Of a DNA stretch of 64,000 nt, positions 50,398 to 58,799 are shown piece after piece. The stretch comes from Stappia indica (GTDB lineage: Bacteria; Pseudomonadota; Alphaproteobacteria; Rhizobiales; Stappiaceae), in assembly GCF_001696535.1 (NCBI RefSeq), contig NZ_MBQE01000006.1, positions 62,001 through 126,000 of the forward strand, in the 5' to 3' direction. The notes beneath the pieces were generated by a model. The model did not search any database. It saw nothing but the letters and a program-made list of their open reading frames with translations, and was not told the DNA's origin. Position numbers and translations under genes: made by a program. Position 1 is the first letter of the stretch. The number at the start of each line of letters is the position of its first letter.

Positions 50398-50681
50398 GCC
50401 TGTCTGCCTGAAGTCCTGCTCGAAAACGTGCCCGAAACCTTGTTCGAAATCCCTGCCGCGCGAACCCGTGCACCTGCCGGCCACGGCGTCAGTATCGGCG
50501 CGCGCGGCCTGCAAGGCCAGTCACTTGGGAGTTACCCAGCCAGTTCCTGTCCGGCGGCCGCGACCGGGACGCTGACGTCCCCGCGCTCCTGCCCTGCGGA
50601 CGGATTTCGCAATGCTCGCGCCTTGCTGACGCAAGATTCTGGCGTTTTGGCGGCAGACCGCGGGCGCGTCGCCCGCAAGCC

Positions 50682-51635
50682 TTACAGCGACCGGCCGATG
50701 GCCAGGAACTTGTCGCGGCGATGGGCGCGGATCTCGTCGCCGCTCATGCCGTCGAAACGGGTCAGCGCCTTGTCGATGGCCGCGCCGGCGCGGTCGATGA
50801 CGATGGCCTTGGCCCGGTGCGCGCCGCCCAGCGGCTCCTCGACGATCTCGTCGATCACCTTCAGCTGGATCAGGTCCTGCGCGGTGATCTTCATGTTGGT
50901 GGCCGCGTCCTGCGCCCGGGCGCTGTCGCGCCACAGGATCGAGGCGCCGGCCTCCGGCGAGATCACGCTGTAGATCGCATGCTCCAGCATGGCGACGTGG
51001 TTGGCCGTGGCGATGGCGATGGCACCGCCCGAACCGCCTTCGCCGATGATCAGCGCAAGATTCGCCGTGCCGAGCGCCAGGCATGCATCCGTCGAGCGGG
51101 CAATGGCCTCGGCCTGGCCGCGCTCCTCGGCGCCGATGCCGGGATAGGCGCCGGCGGTGTCGACGAAGGAGACGACCGGCAGGCCGAACCGCTCGGCCAT
51201 GTGCATGATGCGCACCGCCTTGCGATAGCCCTCGGGCCGCGCCATGCCGAAATTGTGCTTGAGCCGCGACTGGGTATCGGCGCCCTTCTCCTGGCCGAGG
51301 ATCGCCACCGAGCGGCCGCGGAACCGGCCGATGCCGGCGATGATCGCCGCATCCTCGGCATAGCCGCGGTCGCCGGCCAGCGGCGTGAAGTCCTCGATCA
51401 GCCCGGTGATGTAGTCGGCCGCGTGCGGGCGGTCCGGATGGCGCGCCACCAGCGTCTTCTGCCAGGGCGTCAGCCGCGAATAGAGGTCGCGCAGCGTCTG
51501 CTCGGCCTTCTTCTCCAGCCGCTCGATCTCGCCCGATATCTCGACCGCCTCGCCCGAACCCGCGACCGACCGCAACTCATGGACCTTGCCCTGCAGGTCG
51601 GCGACGGGTTTTTCGAACTCGAGGAAGCTGTGCAT
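50682..51635 (-). CDS. accA: Acetyl-CoA carboxylase carboxyltransferase subunit alpha
   Basis: A 317-residue AccA subunit, which with AccD transfers CO2 from carboxybiotin to acetyl-CoA in fatty-acid synthesis. The N-terminus FLEFEKPVADLQGKV and the crotonase-fold core (FGMARPEGYRKAVRIMHMA; FVDTAGAYPGIGAEERGQAE; IGEGGSGGAIAIATAN) are typical. ISPEAGASILWRD binds CoA. The ATG at 51635 is the usual start; in-frame codons extend to 51728 but add an unrelated leader. It is single and leftward, with a 284-base non-coding gap (50398-50681) on its downstream side. Confidence 0.96.
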   Translation of the reverse strand: MHSFLEFEKPVADLQGKVHELRSVAGSGEAVEISGEIERLEKKAEQTLRDLYSRLTPWQKTLVARHPDRPHAADYITGLIEDFTPLAGDRGYAEDAAIIAGIGRFRGRSVAILGQEKGADTQSRLKHNFGMARPEGYRKAVRIMHMAERFGLPVVSFVDTAGAYPGIGAEERGQAEAIARSTDACLALGTANLALIIGEGGSGGAIAIATANHVAMLEHAIYSVISPEAGASILWRDSARAQDAATNMKITAQDLIQLKVIDEIVEEPLGGAHRAKAIVIDRAGAAIDKALTRFDGMSGDEIRAHRRDKFLAIGRSL

Positions 51636-51840
51636 CGGTGTACCGGTCCAGAAAGTCTGCGGCGCGGCCTCATGCCACCGCCGGGTCATTTGCGGCGCGA
51701 CACTGGCGAGGGAGGCTGCCGCTGTCAAGTTGCCCGCCGCGTCGACATGGCGTGCGCGAGGCGAAAATGCAAGCGCCGGCGGGAGAGATCCGCGCCGGCG
51801 CTTGCAAAATTCGGGGATCGACCCGCAGCGGTTTTTCGCC

Positions 51841-52722
51841 TCAGCGGGCGGCCTGGTCCCGCCCGGCCTTGAAGTCGAGCTGGCGCGGTTCCACCACCAG
51901 CGTGCCGCTGTTGGTGCCCATCTCGATGCGGTAGGGCACGAAGACGCGGCCCGAGCCGAGCGGTGCCAGCCAGGCTTCCATGCTGCGGTTCTCGGCCATG
52001 TACTTCACCGACTTGGTCGAGGGACGATGGCCGGCGACCGGGATCCAGCGCGCCGAGCAGACCACCACCTTGCCGTCGTAGCCCTTGCCCGACACTTCGC
52101 GGATTTCCTTGAAGCCGAGCTGGATGTCGAAGCGCGTCCAGCCGTCGAAGACCGGGATGCGGCGGTCGCAGACCGCGGCGTCCGGCTGGCCCTTGGCGGC
52201 CTTCACCGGCATCAGGATGGCGCTGAGCGGGTCGACCACGTTGCGCGTGTGCTTCTTGGTGACCTCGATCCGCTCCGGATTGGGTTTGAACTTCGGCGTC
52301 ACGCGCATCGAGCGGACCTTGCCGGAGCCCTGCGCCAGGTCGACGAAGAAGTCGCGGTCGGCCGCGCGCGAGGCCATCTTGTAGCTGGACGGCACCACCT
52401 TCTTGCCGGACACCCAGCCGGAAGCCTCCGCCCCGCCCTTGCCGGCGGAAAACAGCGTGCCGATGCCGGCCGGCTCCATGCCGACCTTGGCCGAATAGGC
52501 ATTGGCCTGCAGCACCAGCGACAGCGAGCCGCGGGCGATCTTGAAGCCCGCGACGGAGATATCGTAGACGCCGCCGAGCCGCGCGGTCTCCGCCTTCGCC
52601 GCGCCGGCGCCCAGGGGGGCGGCGAGCAGGGCAGCGGCGGCAAGGCCGGCGGGAAGCAGGCGGCGGATCTGGGCCCCGGAAGACGGCTGGGGCCTTGCAG
52701 ACGAAAGGAAGAGCCTGGACAT
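51841..52722 (-). CDS. DUF3108 secreted protein
   Basis: A 293-residue protein with a long signal peptide (residues about 1-44, cut near AKA) and a DUF3108 domain: GGVYDISVAGFKIARGSLSL, then FDGWTRFDIQLGFKEI and a C-terminal beta-strand PYRIEMGTNSGTLVVE. DUF3108 proteins are periplasmic or outer-membrane and of unknown function. The ATG at 52722 follows GAGG; the upstream frame is open only because of GC bias. It stands alone, 205 bases from accA. Confidence 0.82.
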   Translation of the reverse strand: MSRLFLSSARPQPSSGAQIRRLLPAGLAAAALLAAPLGAGAAKAETARLGGVYDISVAGFKIARGSLSLVLQANAYSAKVGMEPAGIGTLFSAGKGGAEASGWVSGKKVVPSSYKMASRAADRDFFVDLAQGSGKVRSMRVTPKFKPNPERIEVTKKHTRNVVDPLSAILMPVKAAKGQPDAAVCDRRIPVFDGWTRFDIQLGFKEIREVSGKGYDGKVVVCSARWIPVAGHRPSTKSVKYMAENRSMEAWLAPLGSGRVFVPYRIEMGTNSGTLVVEPRQLDFKAGRDQAAR

Positions 52723-53155
52723 CGGAACCTCACACACCGCACGGCCGCGGCCGGCAGGACAACACACTCGACTTCGGCTTCGCCCTGTCTTTTCTTTTCC
52801 GCCTCTGCGCTCCTCCGTCACCCGGGCCCGCCGGGCGGGACGCGCGATGCTGTCGGGGAAGTGGCCGAGGCCGGATCGGGGCGAATGCCCGTCCCCGTAC
52901 GGCCCGGCTTTTCTGCCGGGCAGTCCGCACGGGACGGCGAACCGTTCACGCATGCATTTTCAGGGAGCACGGTAACCGCATGGTTAACGGACTGCAAATG
53001 TCCTGCATGCCGCTTCGGCACATGAGGCCCGCCGCGTTGCGCCGGCGCCACGCTTGCGCTATCGCCATGCCTGCAGGTCTGCCCGCGCCATCGGCGGGCC
53101 GACGCGCAAGGCGCCCTGCCCCGCCGCTTTCGCGCGAATTCGCATGCAAGACGCC

Positions 53156-53184
53156 TTGACGGCGCGTCGCGCGCCCCGTATAGC
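53156..53184 (+). promoter_or_regulatory. Sigma-70 promoter of rpmB
   Basis: TTGACG (53156-53161) and TATAGC (53179-53184) are separated by 17 bases. The start would fall near 53191, leaving a leader of about 130 bases before rpmB. The remaining upstream part of the 602-base gap (52723-53155) holds no gene I can support. Confidence 0.75.
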
Positions 53185-53324
53185 AGGCCGACTTTTCGAC
53201 CATTGCCGGACAATGGGCGCCGGGCCGTGCGGGTCCGCGAACGCCCCGGCAATCTCCAGCAGGGGCATCCGCCCCGTCTTGAAACGATCGGGGCTTGCTC
53301 CGAGAAGAAAGAAAAAGGTGTCCC

Positions 53325-53624
53325 ATGGCACGCCGTTGCGAACTCACCGGCAAGGACGTGATGACCGGTAACAACGTCAGCCACGCCAACAACAAGTCGC
53401 GCCGCCGGTTCCTGCCGAACCTGTGCAACGTGTCGCTGATTTCCGACGCGCTGGGCGAGACCTACAAGCTGCGCATCTCCGCGCATGCGCTGCGCTCGGT
53501 CGAGCATCGCGGCGGCCTCGATGCCTTCCTTCTGAAGGCTGCCGAGAGCGACCTGTCGCCGAAGGCCCGCATCCTGCGCACCGAGATCAAGCGTCGCATG
53601 GCCGCTTCGGCTGCTGCGGCCTGA
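53325..53624 (+). CDS. rpmB: Ribosomal protein bL28
   Basis: A 99-residue large-subunit ribosomal protein. It opens [21 protein letters not shown], with the family motif [10 protein letters not shown] and a basic C-terminus. The zinc-binding Cys pairs of some L28 proteins are absent. The ATG at 53325 lies nine bases after an A/G-rich AGAAAAAGG. It is monocistronic: a good promoter lies upstream and a factor-independent terminator 67 bases downstream. Confidence 0.97.
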   Translation: MARRCELTGKDVMTGNNVSHANNKSRRRFLPNLCNVSLISDALGETYKLRISAHALRSVEHRGGLDAFLLKAAESDLSPKARILRTEIKRRMAASAAAA

Positions 53625-53691
53625 TACGCGCGCTCGTCCGGCAGGCCCTGCCCGCCGGACAGGATGCGATCATCGACGATCGAGCTTGCAG

Positions 53692-53713
53692 GAGGCGCCA
53701 TGGCGCCTCTTTT
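53692..53713 (+). terminator. Rho-independent terminator of rpmB
   Basis: A perfect palindrome GAGGCGCCATGGCGCCTC (53692-53709) followed by TTTT. It places the start of the next gene beyond this point. Confidence 0.85.
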
Positions 53714-53787
53714 CGCGTTTCCCGGTCGCGGTTCCGGCATCGGCCGGGCCCGCACCGCACCCGGCCGGCATGCGGCCGCAGGTCAGG

Positions 53788-54474
53788 ATGAGTGACATGA
53801 CGCAGCCCCGCTTCGCACCGGCCCCCTTCACCCTCGCGCAGGCCGCCCCCGCGGTCCTTGCCATGGCGGTGGTCGTCGTCGCCTCCAACATTCTCGTCCA
53901 GTATCCGCTGGACGCGACGCTGGGCGGGCTGAACCTTGCCGACCTGCTGACCTGGGGCGCCTTCACCTATCCGGCCGCCTTCCTCGTCACCGACCTCACC
54001 AATCGCCGCTTCGGCCCGCGCGCTGCACGCAAGGTCGTCCTCGTCGGCTTTGCCCTCGCCGTGCTGCTGTCGATCTGGCTCGCGACCCCGCGCATCGCGG
54101 TCGCCTCCGGCTCGGCCTTCCTGATGGCCCACCTGCTCGACATCGCCGTCTTCGACCGACTGCGCCGCTTCACCTGGTGGCTGGCCCCGGCTGTCTCCTC
54201 GACGCTGGCCTCGATCCTCGACACGGTTCTGTTCTTCGGCCTCGCCTTCTCGATGGCCGCCACGCCGCTGCTCGGCTATGGCGACGAGTTCGCGACCTCG
54301 GCCGCGCCCTTCCTCGGCGTGTTTTCGCTGGAGCTGCCGCGCTGGCTGTCCTGGGCTGCCGGCGATTTCACGGTGAAGCTGCTGGTCGCCGCCGCCCTGC
54401 TCGTGCCCTACCGGCTGATGCTCGCGGTTCTGATCCCGGCCCCGACGACCGGCGAAAACGCCAACCGCGCCTGA
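53788..54474 (+). CDS. yhhQ: VUT family queuosine-precursor transporter
   Basis: A 228-residue membrane protein with about six helices, of the YhhQ/VUT family that imports queuosine precursors such as preQ0. Signatures are TYPAAFLVTDLTNRRFG and, in the second half, ASILDTVLFFGLAF. The start is uncertain between ATGs at 53788 and 53797 (the latter has AGGA eight bases upstream). An ATG at 53770 has no ribosome site, and 53686 lies before the rpmB terminator. Queuosine use agrees with gluQ in this window, which modifies the queuosine base of tRNA-Asp. Confidence 0.88.
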   Translation: MSDMTQPRFAPAPFTLAQAAPAVLAMAVVVVASNILVQYPLDATLGGLNLADLLTWGAFTYPAAFLVTDLTNRRFGPRAARKVVLVGFALAVLLSIWLATPRIAVASGSAFLMAHLLDIAVFDRLRRFTWWLAPAVSSTLASILDTVLFFGLAFSMAATPLLGYGDEFATSAAPFLGVFSLELPRWLSWAAGDFTVKLLVAAALLVPYRLMLAVLIPAPTTGENANRA

Positions 54475-54501
54475 TCGGCGGACTTCCGCATTCAGACAAA
54501 C

Positions 54502-54529
54502 AAAAAGCGCGCCCTCCGGCGCGCTTTTT
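54502..54529. terminator. Bidirectional terminator behind the VUT transporter
   Basis: A perfect 12-base stem, AAAAAGCGCGCC (54502-54513) and GGCGCGCTTTTT (54518-54529), loop CTCC. The A and T runs let it work on both strands. Confidence 0.9.
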
Positions 54530-54673
54530 CGTTTTCGGGGTAGTGTTGTTCAGGACGCTGTTTCGGAGCAGCCCCTCCCGTAAGGTCATCCCGATCAAGC
54601 GCAACGCAGAACCGGGAACCATTGGCACCCAGAGCGGCGACGAAGGCACGCCAGTGCGCACCCCACACACAAA

Positions 54674-54834
54674 GTGTCGTCCCGGTTTCGGCGAAGCCGA
54701 AGACCGGGATCCAGTAACCCCGTACGGTCGCGACTGAAGTCTCGGCGCTGCCGCCGGAACGCCAGGGGCTGCTGCCTTCGCGCCACCATCGGCCCCGGCG
54801 GATACTGGACGCCTGCCTGCGCAGGCGTGACAGC
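54674..54834. repeat. Dispersed intergenic repeat, copy B
   Basis: The second copy of the 27287-27446 element, in the same orientation. It starts GTGTCGTCCCGGTTTCGGC and ends GCAGGCGTGACAGC, with both stems intact. It fills much of the 510-base gap between the transporter and folD. The segment 54580-54640 resembles related palindromic debris; no gene is visible in the gap. Confidence 0.7.
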
Positions 54835-54984
54835 CGTGGAGACTGCGCTGCACCGCGCGCAAGCGCTCTTTCCGCTGACCTCTCCTGCGTCTTCCCGGGC
54901 AAGGCGGAGCCGCGACCCGGGACCGGAGAGCCGCCAACCTGTCGTCAGCGCTCACCCGCCTGCGGAGATCTTCGAAGCGCCGTC

Positions 54985-55881
54985 TTACAGCGCCGGCGCG
55001 GGCAGTCCCCGGCGTGCGCAGGCGGCCTGCACCGTGTTCGCCAGCAGGCAGGCAATGGTCATCGGCCCGACCCCGCCCGGCACCGGGGTGATCGCGCCTG
55101 CGACCTTCACCGCCTCGTCGAAGGCGACATCGCCGACGAGCCGCGTCTTGCCCTCGCCGCGCTCGGGCGCCGGCACCCGGTTGATGCCGACATCGATCAC
55201 CGTCGCCCCCGGCTTCACCCAGTCGCCGCGCACCATCTGCGGCCGGCCGACGGCCGCCACCAGAATGTCGGCGCGCCGGCACAGCTCGGCGATGTCGCGC
55301 GTGCGCGAATGCGCCATGGTCACCGTGCAGTTGGCGTTCTGCAGCAGCAGGGCCACCGGCTTGCCGACCAGGATCGAACGGCCGAGCACCACCGCGTCGA
55401 GGCCGGAGAGATCGCCGCCATGCGCCTCGCTCGCCAGCATCACGCAGCCCTTCGGCGTGCAGGGCACCAGCCCCGGCCGGCCGAGCACGATCCGCCCGGC
55501 ATTGGTCGGGTGCAGCCCGTCGACATCCTTGGCCGGGTCGATGGCCAGCACCACCTTGTCCGTGTCGATCTGCGACGGCAGCGGCATCTGCACCAGGATG
55601 CCGTCGACCTCCGGGTCGGCATTGAGCCGCGCCACCAGGTCGAGCAGCTCCGCCTCGGGCGTGTCCGCCGGCAGCCGGTGCTCGATGGAGCGCATGCCGC
55701 ATTCCTCGGTCTGGCGCACCTTGTTGGCGACATAGACCTGGCTCGCCGGGTCCTCGCCGACCAGCACCACCGCAAGGCCGGGCGTCACGCCGTGGCCCGC
55801 CTTCAGCGCGGACACCGCCTCGCGCACGTCGCCGCGCAGGCGCGCCGCCCGCGCCTTGCCGTCGATCAGCTTTGCAGTCAT
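54985..55881 (-). CDS. folD: Bifunctional methylene-THF dehydrogenase / cyclohydrolase
   Basis: A 298-residue FolD that interconverts methylene-, methenyl- and formyl-tetrahydrofolate with NADP. The catalytic Lys and Tyr lie in [12 protein letters not shown]. Folate-binding [10 protein letters not shown] and [10 protein letters not shown], the NADP loop [13 protein letters not shown] and the C-terminal [11 protein letters not shown] follow. The ATG at 55881 has GGAGG five bases upstream; the frame extends to 55914 without need. It is the last of the leftward yggT-DUF167-folD group. Confidence 0.96.
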   Translation of the reverse strand: MTAKLIDGKARAARLRGDVREAVSALKAGHGVTPGLAVVLVGEDPASQVYVANKVRQTEECGMRSIEHRLPADTPEAELLDLVARLNADPEVDGILVQMPLPSQIDTDKVVLAIDPAKDVDGLHPTNAGRIVLGRPGLVPCTPKGCVMLASEAHGGDLSGLDAVVLGRSILVGKPVALLLQNANCTVTMAHSRTRDIAELCRRADILVAAVGRPQMVRGDWVKPGATVIDVGINRVPAPERGEGKTRLVGDVAFDEAVKVAGAITPVPGGVGPMTIACLLANTVQAACARRGLPAPAL

Positions 55882-55921
55882 GGAACCTCCGGGAACGCCG
55901 TCAAACTGGGGCAAAGTAGGG

Positions 55922-56272
55922 TCATTTTAGCTGCCCGCCGCCGGCGATGTCGGCAAGGCGAGCGGCAATCGCTTGCGCATCCGCGTCATCGCGGGCGGCC
56001 AGCAGAAACGTCTTGAGCCGGGCCGTCGACCCGGCAACGAGCCGCACATCGCTCTTGGCAAGGCCGAGCCCGGCGGCCAGCACGGCGGCGACGGCCGCAT
56101 TGGCCGCGCCCTTGTCGGCGACGGCACGCACCCGCACGCAAAGCACGGCGCGCCCGTCGGACAGCCGCATCAGCCCGTCGATGCCGTCGCGCGCGGCGCG
56201 CGGCGTTGCCCGCACCGCAAGGCGCACCCCGTCCCGCGCCGTGCTCCAGGCCGTCTCGGCATCGCCGGTCAT
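55922..56272 (-). CDS. DUF167 family protein (YggU-like)
   Basis: A 116-residue protein with the DUF167 fold: [34 protein letters not shown] and a C-terminal [13 protein letters not shown]. The family is common beside yggT; its function is unknown. The ATG at 56272 is preferred; a GTG at 56281 would add three residues. Neither has a strong ribosome site, and the gene begins 22 bases after the yggT stop, suggesting a shared transcript. Confidence 0.88.
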   Translation of the reverse strand: MTGDAETAWSTARDGVRLAVRATPRAARDGIDGLMRLSDGRAVLCVRVRAVADKGAANAAVAAVLAAGLGLAKSDVRLVAGSTARLKTFLLAARDDADAQAIAARLADIAGGGQLK

Positions 56273-56293
56273 CGCGGCCACGCCGGCAATGCG

Positions 56294-56584
56294 TCAGAAG
56301 ACGTTGGGATAGACGTAATAGGCCAGCACCCGCTGCAGCAGGAAGATGCCGAGCAGCAGGATGATCGGCGACAGGTCGAGCCCGCCCATCGACGGCACGA
56401 CGCGGCGGATCGGCCGCAGCAGCGGTTCGGTCAGGTTGTAGAGCACCTGTCCGATCATCGCGACGAACTGGTTGCGCGCGTTGATCACGTTGAAGGCATA
56501 GAGCCAGGAGAAGATCGCACTGGCGATGATCACCCACGTGTAGAGATTGAGGATGAGGAAGATCACGTCGAGGATGGCGCGCAT
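56294..56584 (-). CDS. YggT family membrane protein
   Basis: A 96-residue protein with two membrane helices separated by the conserved loop [20 protein letters not shown], the YggT signature. Relatives are linked to cell division, osmotic tolerance and thylakoid or cell-membrane organisation. The start [12 protein letters not shown] at 56584 is the family's usual one; the frame continues open to 56692 without support. It heads the yggT-DUF167-folD group. Confidence 0.92.
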   Translation of the reverse strand: MRAILDVIFLILNLYTWVIIASAIFSWLYAFNVINARNQFVAMIGQVLYNLTEPLLRPIRRVVPSMGGLDLSPIILLLGIFLLQRVLAYYVYPNVF

Positions 56585-56731
56585 GGGCGGCGGGTCTCCG
56601 GCTAGGACCGACGGGGCTTGATTTCCCCTCATGTAGCCGCCGCACGCGCCCGCCGCAAGGCTCCTCGGGCCCGCGCGCCGGGCCGCGCGCACGGCTTGTC
56701 TACAGGCTGTCCCCGCCCGCCGGGGAAATGC

Positions 56732-56760
56732 TTGACAGCAGCACCTGCCCTCTCCTAAAT
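56732..56760 (+). promoter_or_regulatory. Promoter of the tRNA-Ala gene
   Basis: A consensus -35 TTGACA (56732-56737) and -10 CTAAAT (56755-56760) are 17 bases apart. The tRNA begins 21 bases after the -10 box. Confidence 0.8.
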
Positions 56761-56780
56761 GCCGCTCACGCTCGAAGAGC

Positions 56781-56856
56781 GGGGCCGTAGCTCAGATGGG
56801 AGAGCGCTGCAATCGCACTGCAGAGGTCAGGGGTTCGATTCCCCTCGGCTCCACCA
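56781..56856 (+). tRNA. tRNA-Ala, anticodon CGC
   Basis: A 76-base cloverleaf with the CCA end encoded. The acceptor GGGGCCG pairs with CGGCTCC (one G-T), with A as discriminator. The anticodon stem CTGCA/TGCAG encloses the loop ATCGCAC, anticodon CGC, which reads the GCG alanine codon. The T arm reads GGGGTTCGATTCCCC. Confidence 0.97.
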
Positions 56857-57001
56857 AATTTTCCCAAACAAACTAAAATTGCGTCGAAGCCAAGACGTTT
56901 AGGCACGCCCCGCTATACAGGCGCCCCAGACTGACCGGTCAATAGGCGTCGCTGTGCTGATCGCTGCTGATAATAAGAACCGACAGATCCCGGATTCACA
57001 C

Positions 57002-57280
57002 TCAGAGCATGTCAGCGAGAATGAAGCGGTAGTCCTTCGTCAGGGAGGTCTTTCCCTTGAAGGTCATTAATTTGCTTTTCCTCGCAACGCTCGATACGGA
57101 GCGGTTAAACCCAATCTGGGCCGCGTCGGTCGCGTATTGCTTCGCGATCTCGAAGACTTCTGCCTTTGACGCCCAGCTCTCGCAGTCGCGACAACCAAAC
57201 TCTTCGTCATGACTCTCGGTTCGAGCGGTTACTGGCTGCCGACATTTGCCGCAGAGAATAGCGTGCTCCGACGTAGACAT
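57002..57280 (-). CDS. Small zinc-ribbon hypothetical protein
   Basis: A 92-residue protein. Two CxxC pairs, CGKC near residue 10 and CRDC near 31, form a likely zinc ribbon. A helical C-terminal half (KAEVFEIAKQYATDAAQIGF) and a basic end follow. I do not recognise the family beyond that. The ATG at 57280 has AAGGAGA upstream. Base composition is lower in GC than the core genes and it lies just behind a tRNA gene, both hints of acquisition. It points back toward the tRNA. Confidence 0.75.
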   Translation of the reverse strand: MSTSEHAILCGKCRQPVTARTESHDEEFGCRDCESWASKAEVFEIAKQYATDAAQIGFNRSVSSVARKSKLMTFKGKTSLTKDYRFILADML

Positions 57281-57620
57281 GAAAGTTCTCCTTTCGTTCC
57301 ACTCGAGTAGATTGGGGTAAAACAAGAACAGAGTCGAGTCCTAATTCGTCACTGAGCACGTTCTAGTCATCTCCATCTGCAATGAGATGATTTGCCCGCA
57401 AGATCGCCCAATGGGCCCACAGAATCGCCGGAACGAACGCAAGGCTGGCAAAACTTACGGGCAAGATCAAAAATCATGATCCGCACGCGCCAACCGCAGC
57501 CATTTCCGGCAGCGTGTGGCACGCTCGCACCCGTTTCGCGTTGCCGGCGCCGATCCGTAAAATTGTAGCGATCCGGTTCAGCCGGCGTTCATCCGCCCTC
57601 TCCTACTGGGAGGCAACAGG
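57281..57620. other. Non-coding stretch before the diguanylate cyclase
   Basis: This 340-base gap must hold the promoters of the small zinc-ribbon gene and the diguanylate cyclase. I see no coding frame, no recognisable regulatory box and no copy of the tRNA 3' end that would mark an attachment site. Confidence 0.4.
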
Positions 57621-58799
57621 ATGACGCCGATGCCCGCTCTCGATTTCCAGACCCTCTTTATTCTGATCTTCCTCAACTCGCTGGCCGTGTCCGCGATCTG
57701 GGCGGGGGTCGCATGGGTGCATCGCCAGCACCTCGCCGCTCGCTGCTGGCTGGCTGGAACGCTGCTGTCGCTGGTCGGCGGCCTGGTTCTGGCGACGCAG
57801 GGCAATGCCGGCGCGCTGGTGCCCGCCGTGCTCGGCAACACCATCATCATCTTCGGCTTCTCGCAGTTCTGGATCGGCCTGCGGCGCTTCGCCGGGCAAG
57901 GCGGCGGACAGGTCGCAGCGCTCCTCTTCACGCTGGCCGCCGCGGCCGTGATGATCGCCCTGCACGACAGCGGCCGCGGCCGCGCCATCGTCTATGCCTC
58001 CGGCCAGTCGCTGGTGATGCTGGCCTGCCTTGCCCAGCTGCTGCGCAGCCGGATTTCCGGCATCGGCGCCATGATTGCCGCCATCGCCTTCGTCGTGGCG
58101 CTTTCCGGCCAGCTTCTCGTCGTCGGCTCCAACGGGGCGGTGCTCGCCGGCGCGCTGGACTACGAGGTCTATTACGCGCTCGCCTCCTACGCCCTGCTCT
58201 GCACGGTGTTCAGCGCCACCGTCTGGAACCTCGGTTTCGCGCTGATGGCCGTCGACGGTCTCCACCGCGAGCTGAAGGACCTTTCGGAAACCGACGCGCT
58301 GACGGGCCTTGCCAACCGGCGCGCCTTCGCCGCCCGCGCCGACCTGCTGCAGAACGAAGCCGGCGCCCGCCCCTGGTGCCTGATCCTGATCGATCTCAAC
58401 GATTTCAAGCCGCTCAACGACCGTTTCGGCCATCTGGCCGGCGACCGGGCGCTGACGCATTTCGCGAAAATGCTGCAGGCCTGCGCAAGGCCCAGCGATC
58501 TGGTGGCGCGCCTCGGCGGCGACGAGTTCGCCCTGCTGCTTCCCGGCACGTCCCTTGCCGAGGCGGAGGCGCTGGCGAAGGCGATCCGCCGCACGGTCGC
58601 CGTGTCGCCGCTGCGTCTCGACGGCGAGACCGTGCCGATGTCAGCCGCCATCGGCCTTGCCGGGTCGCAGGAGGGCGAGGCCGGCCACGACCGGCTGTTC
58701 ACCCTCGCCGACGCGCGGCTTTACGCGGACAAGGCCGCCTCGAAGGACCAGCGCCCGCGCGCCGCGCCCCTGCGGTTCCAGGTCGCCGCGCAAGGCTAG
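57621..58799 (+). CDS. Membrane diguanylate cyclase (GGDEF)
   Basis: A 392-residue protein with about six hydrophobic segments (residues about 10-215) and a C-terminal GGDEF domain that makes cyclic di-GMP. The domain opens SETDALTGLANRRAF. The active-site loop is intact as RLGGDEFALLL, and metal-binding Asp residues lie in LILIDLNDFKPLND. No inhibitory RxxD site is obvious in the expected place before the GGDEF motif. The ATG at 57621 has GGGAGG seven bases upstream. Its end overlaps the converging TPR gene by four bases. Confidence 0.92.
   Translation: MTPMPALDFQTLFILIFLNSLAVSAIWAGVAWVHRQHLAARCWLAGTLLSLVGGLVLATQGNAGALVPAVLGNTIIIFGFSQFWIGLRRFAGQGGGQVAALLFTLAAAAVMIALHDSGRGRAIVYASGQSLVMLACLAQLLRSRISGIGAMIAAIAFVVALSGQLLVVGSNGAVLAGALDYEVYYALASYALLCTVFSATVWNLGFALMAVDGLHRELKDLSETDALTGLANRRAFAARADLLQNEAGARPWCLILIDLNDFKPLNDRFGHLAGDRALTHFAKMLQACARPSDLVARLGGDEFALLLPGTSLAEAEALAKAIRRTVAVSPLRLDGETVPMSAAIGLAGSQEGEAGHDRLFTLADARLYADKAASKDQRPRAAPLRFQVAAQG

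Noticed and set aside
53686-53787. An N-terminal extension of the VUT transporter starting at 53686
   Set aside because: It would begin inside the rpmB terminator hairpin and encodes Pro/Ala-rich sequence unlike the family.
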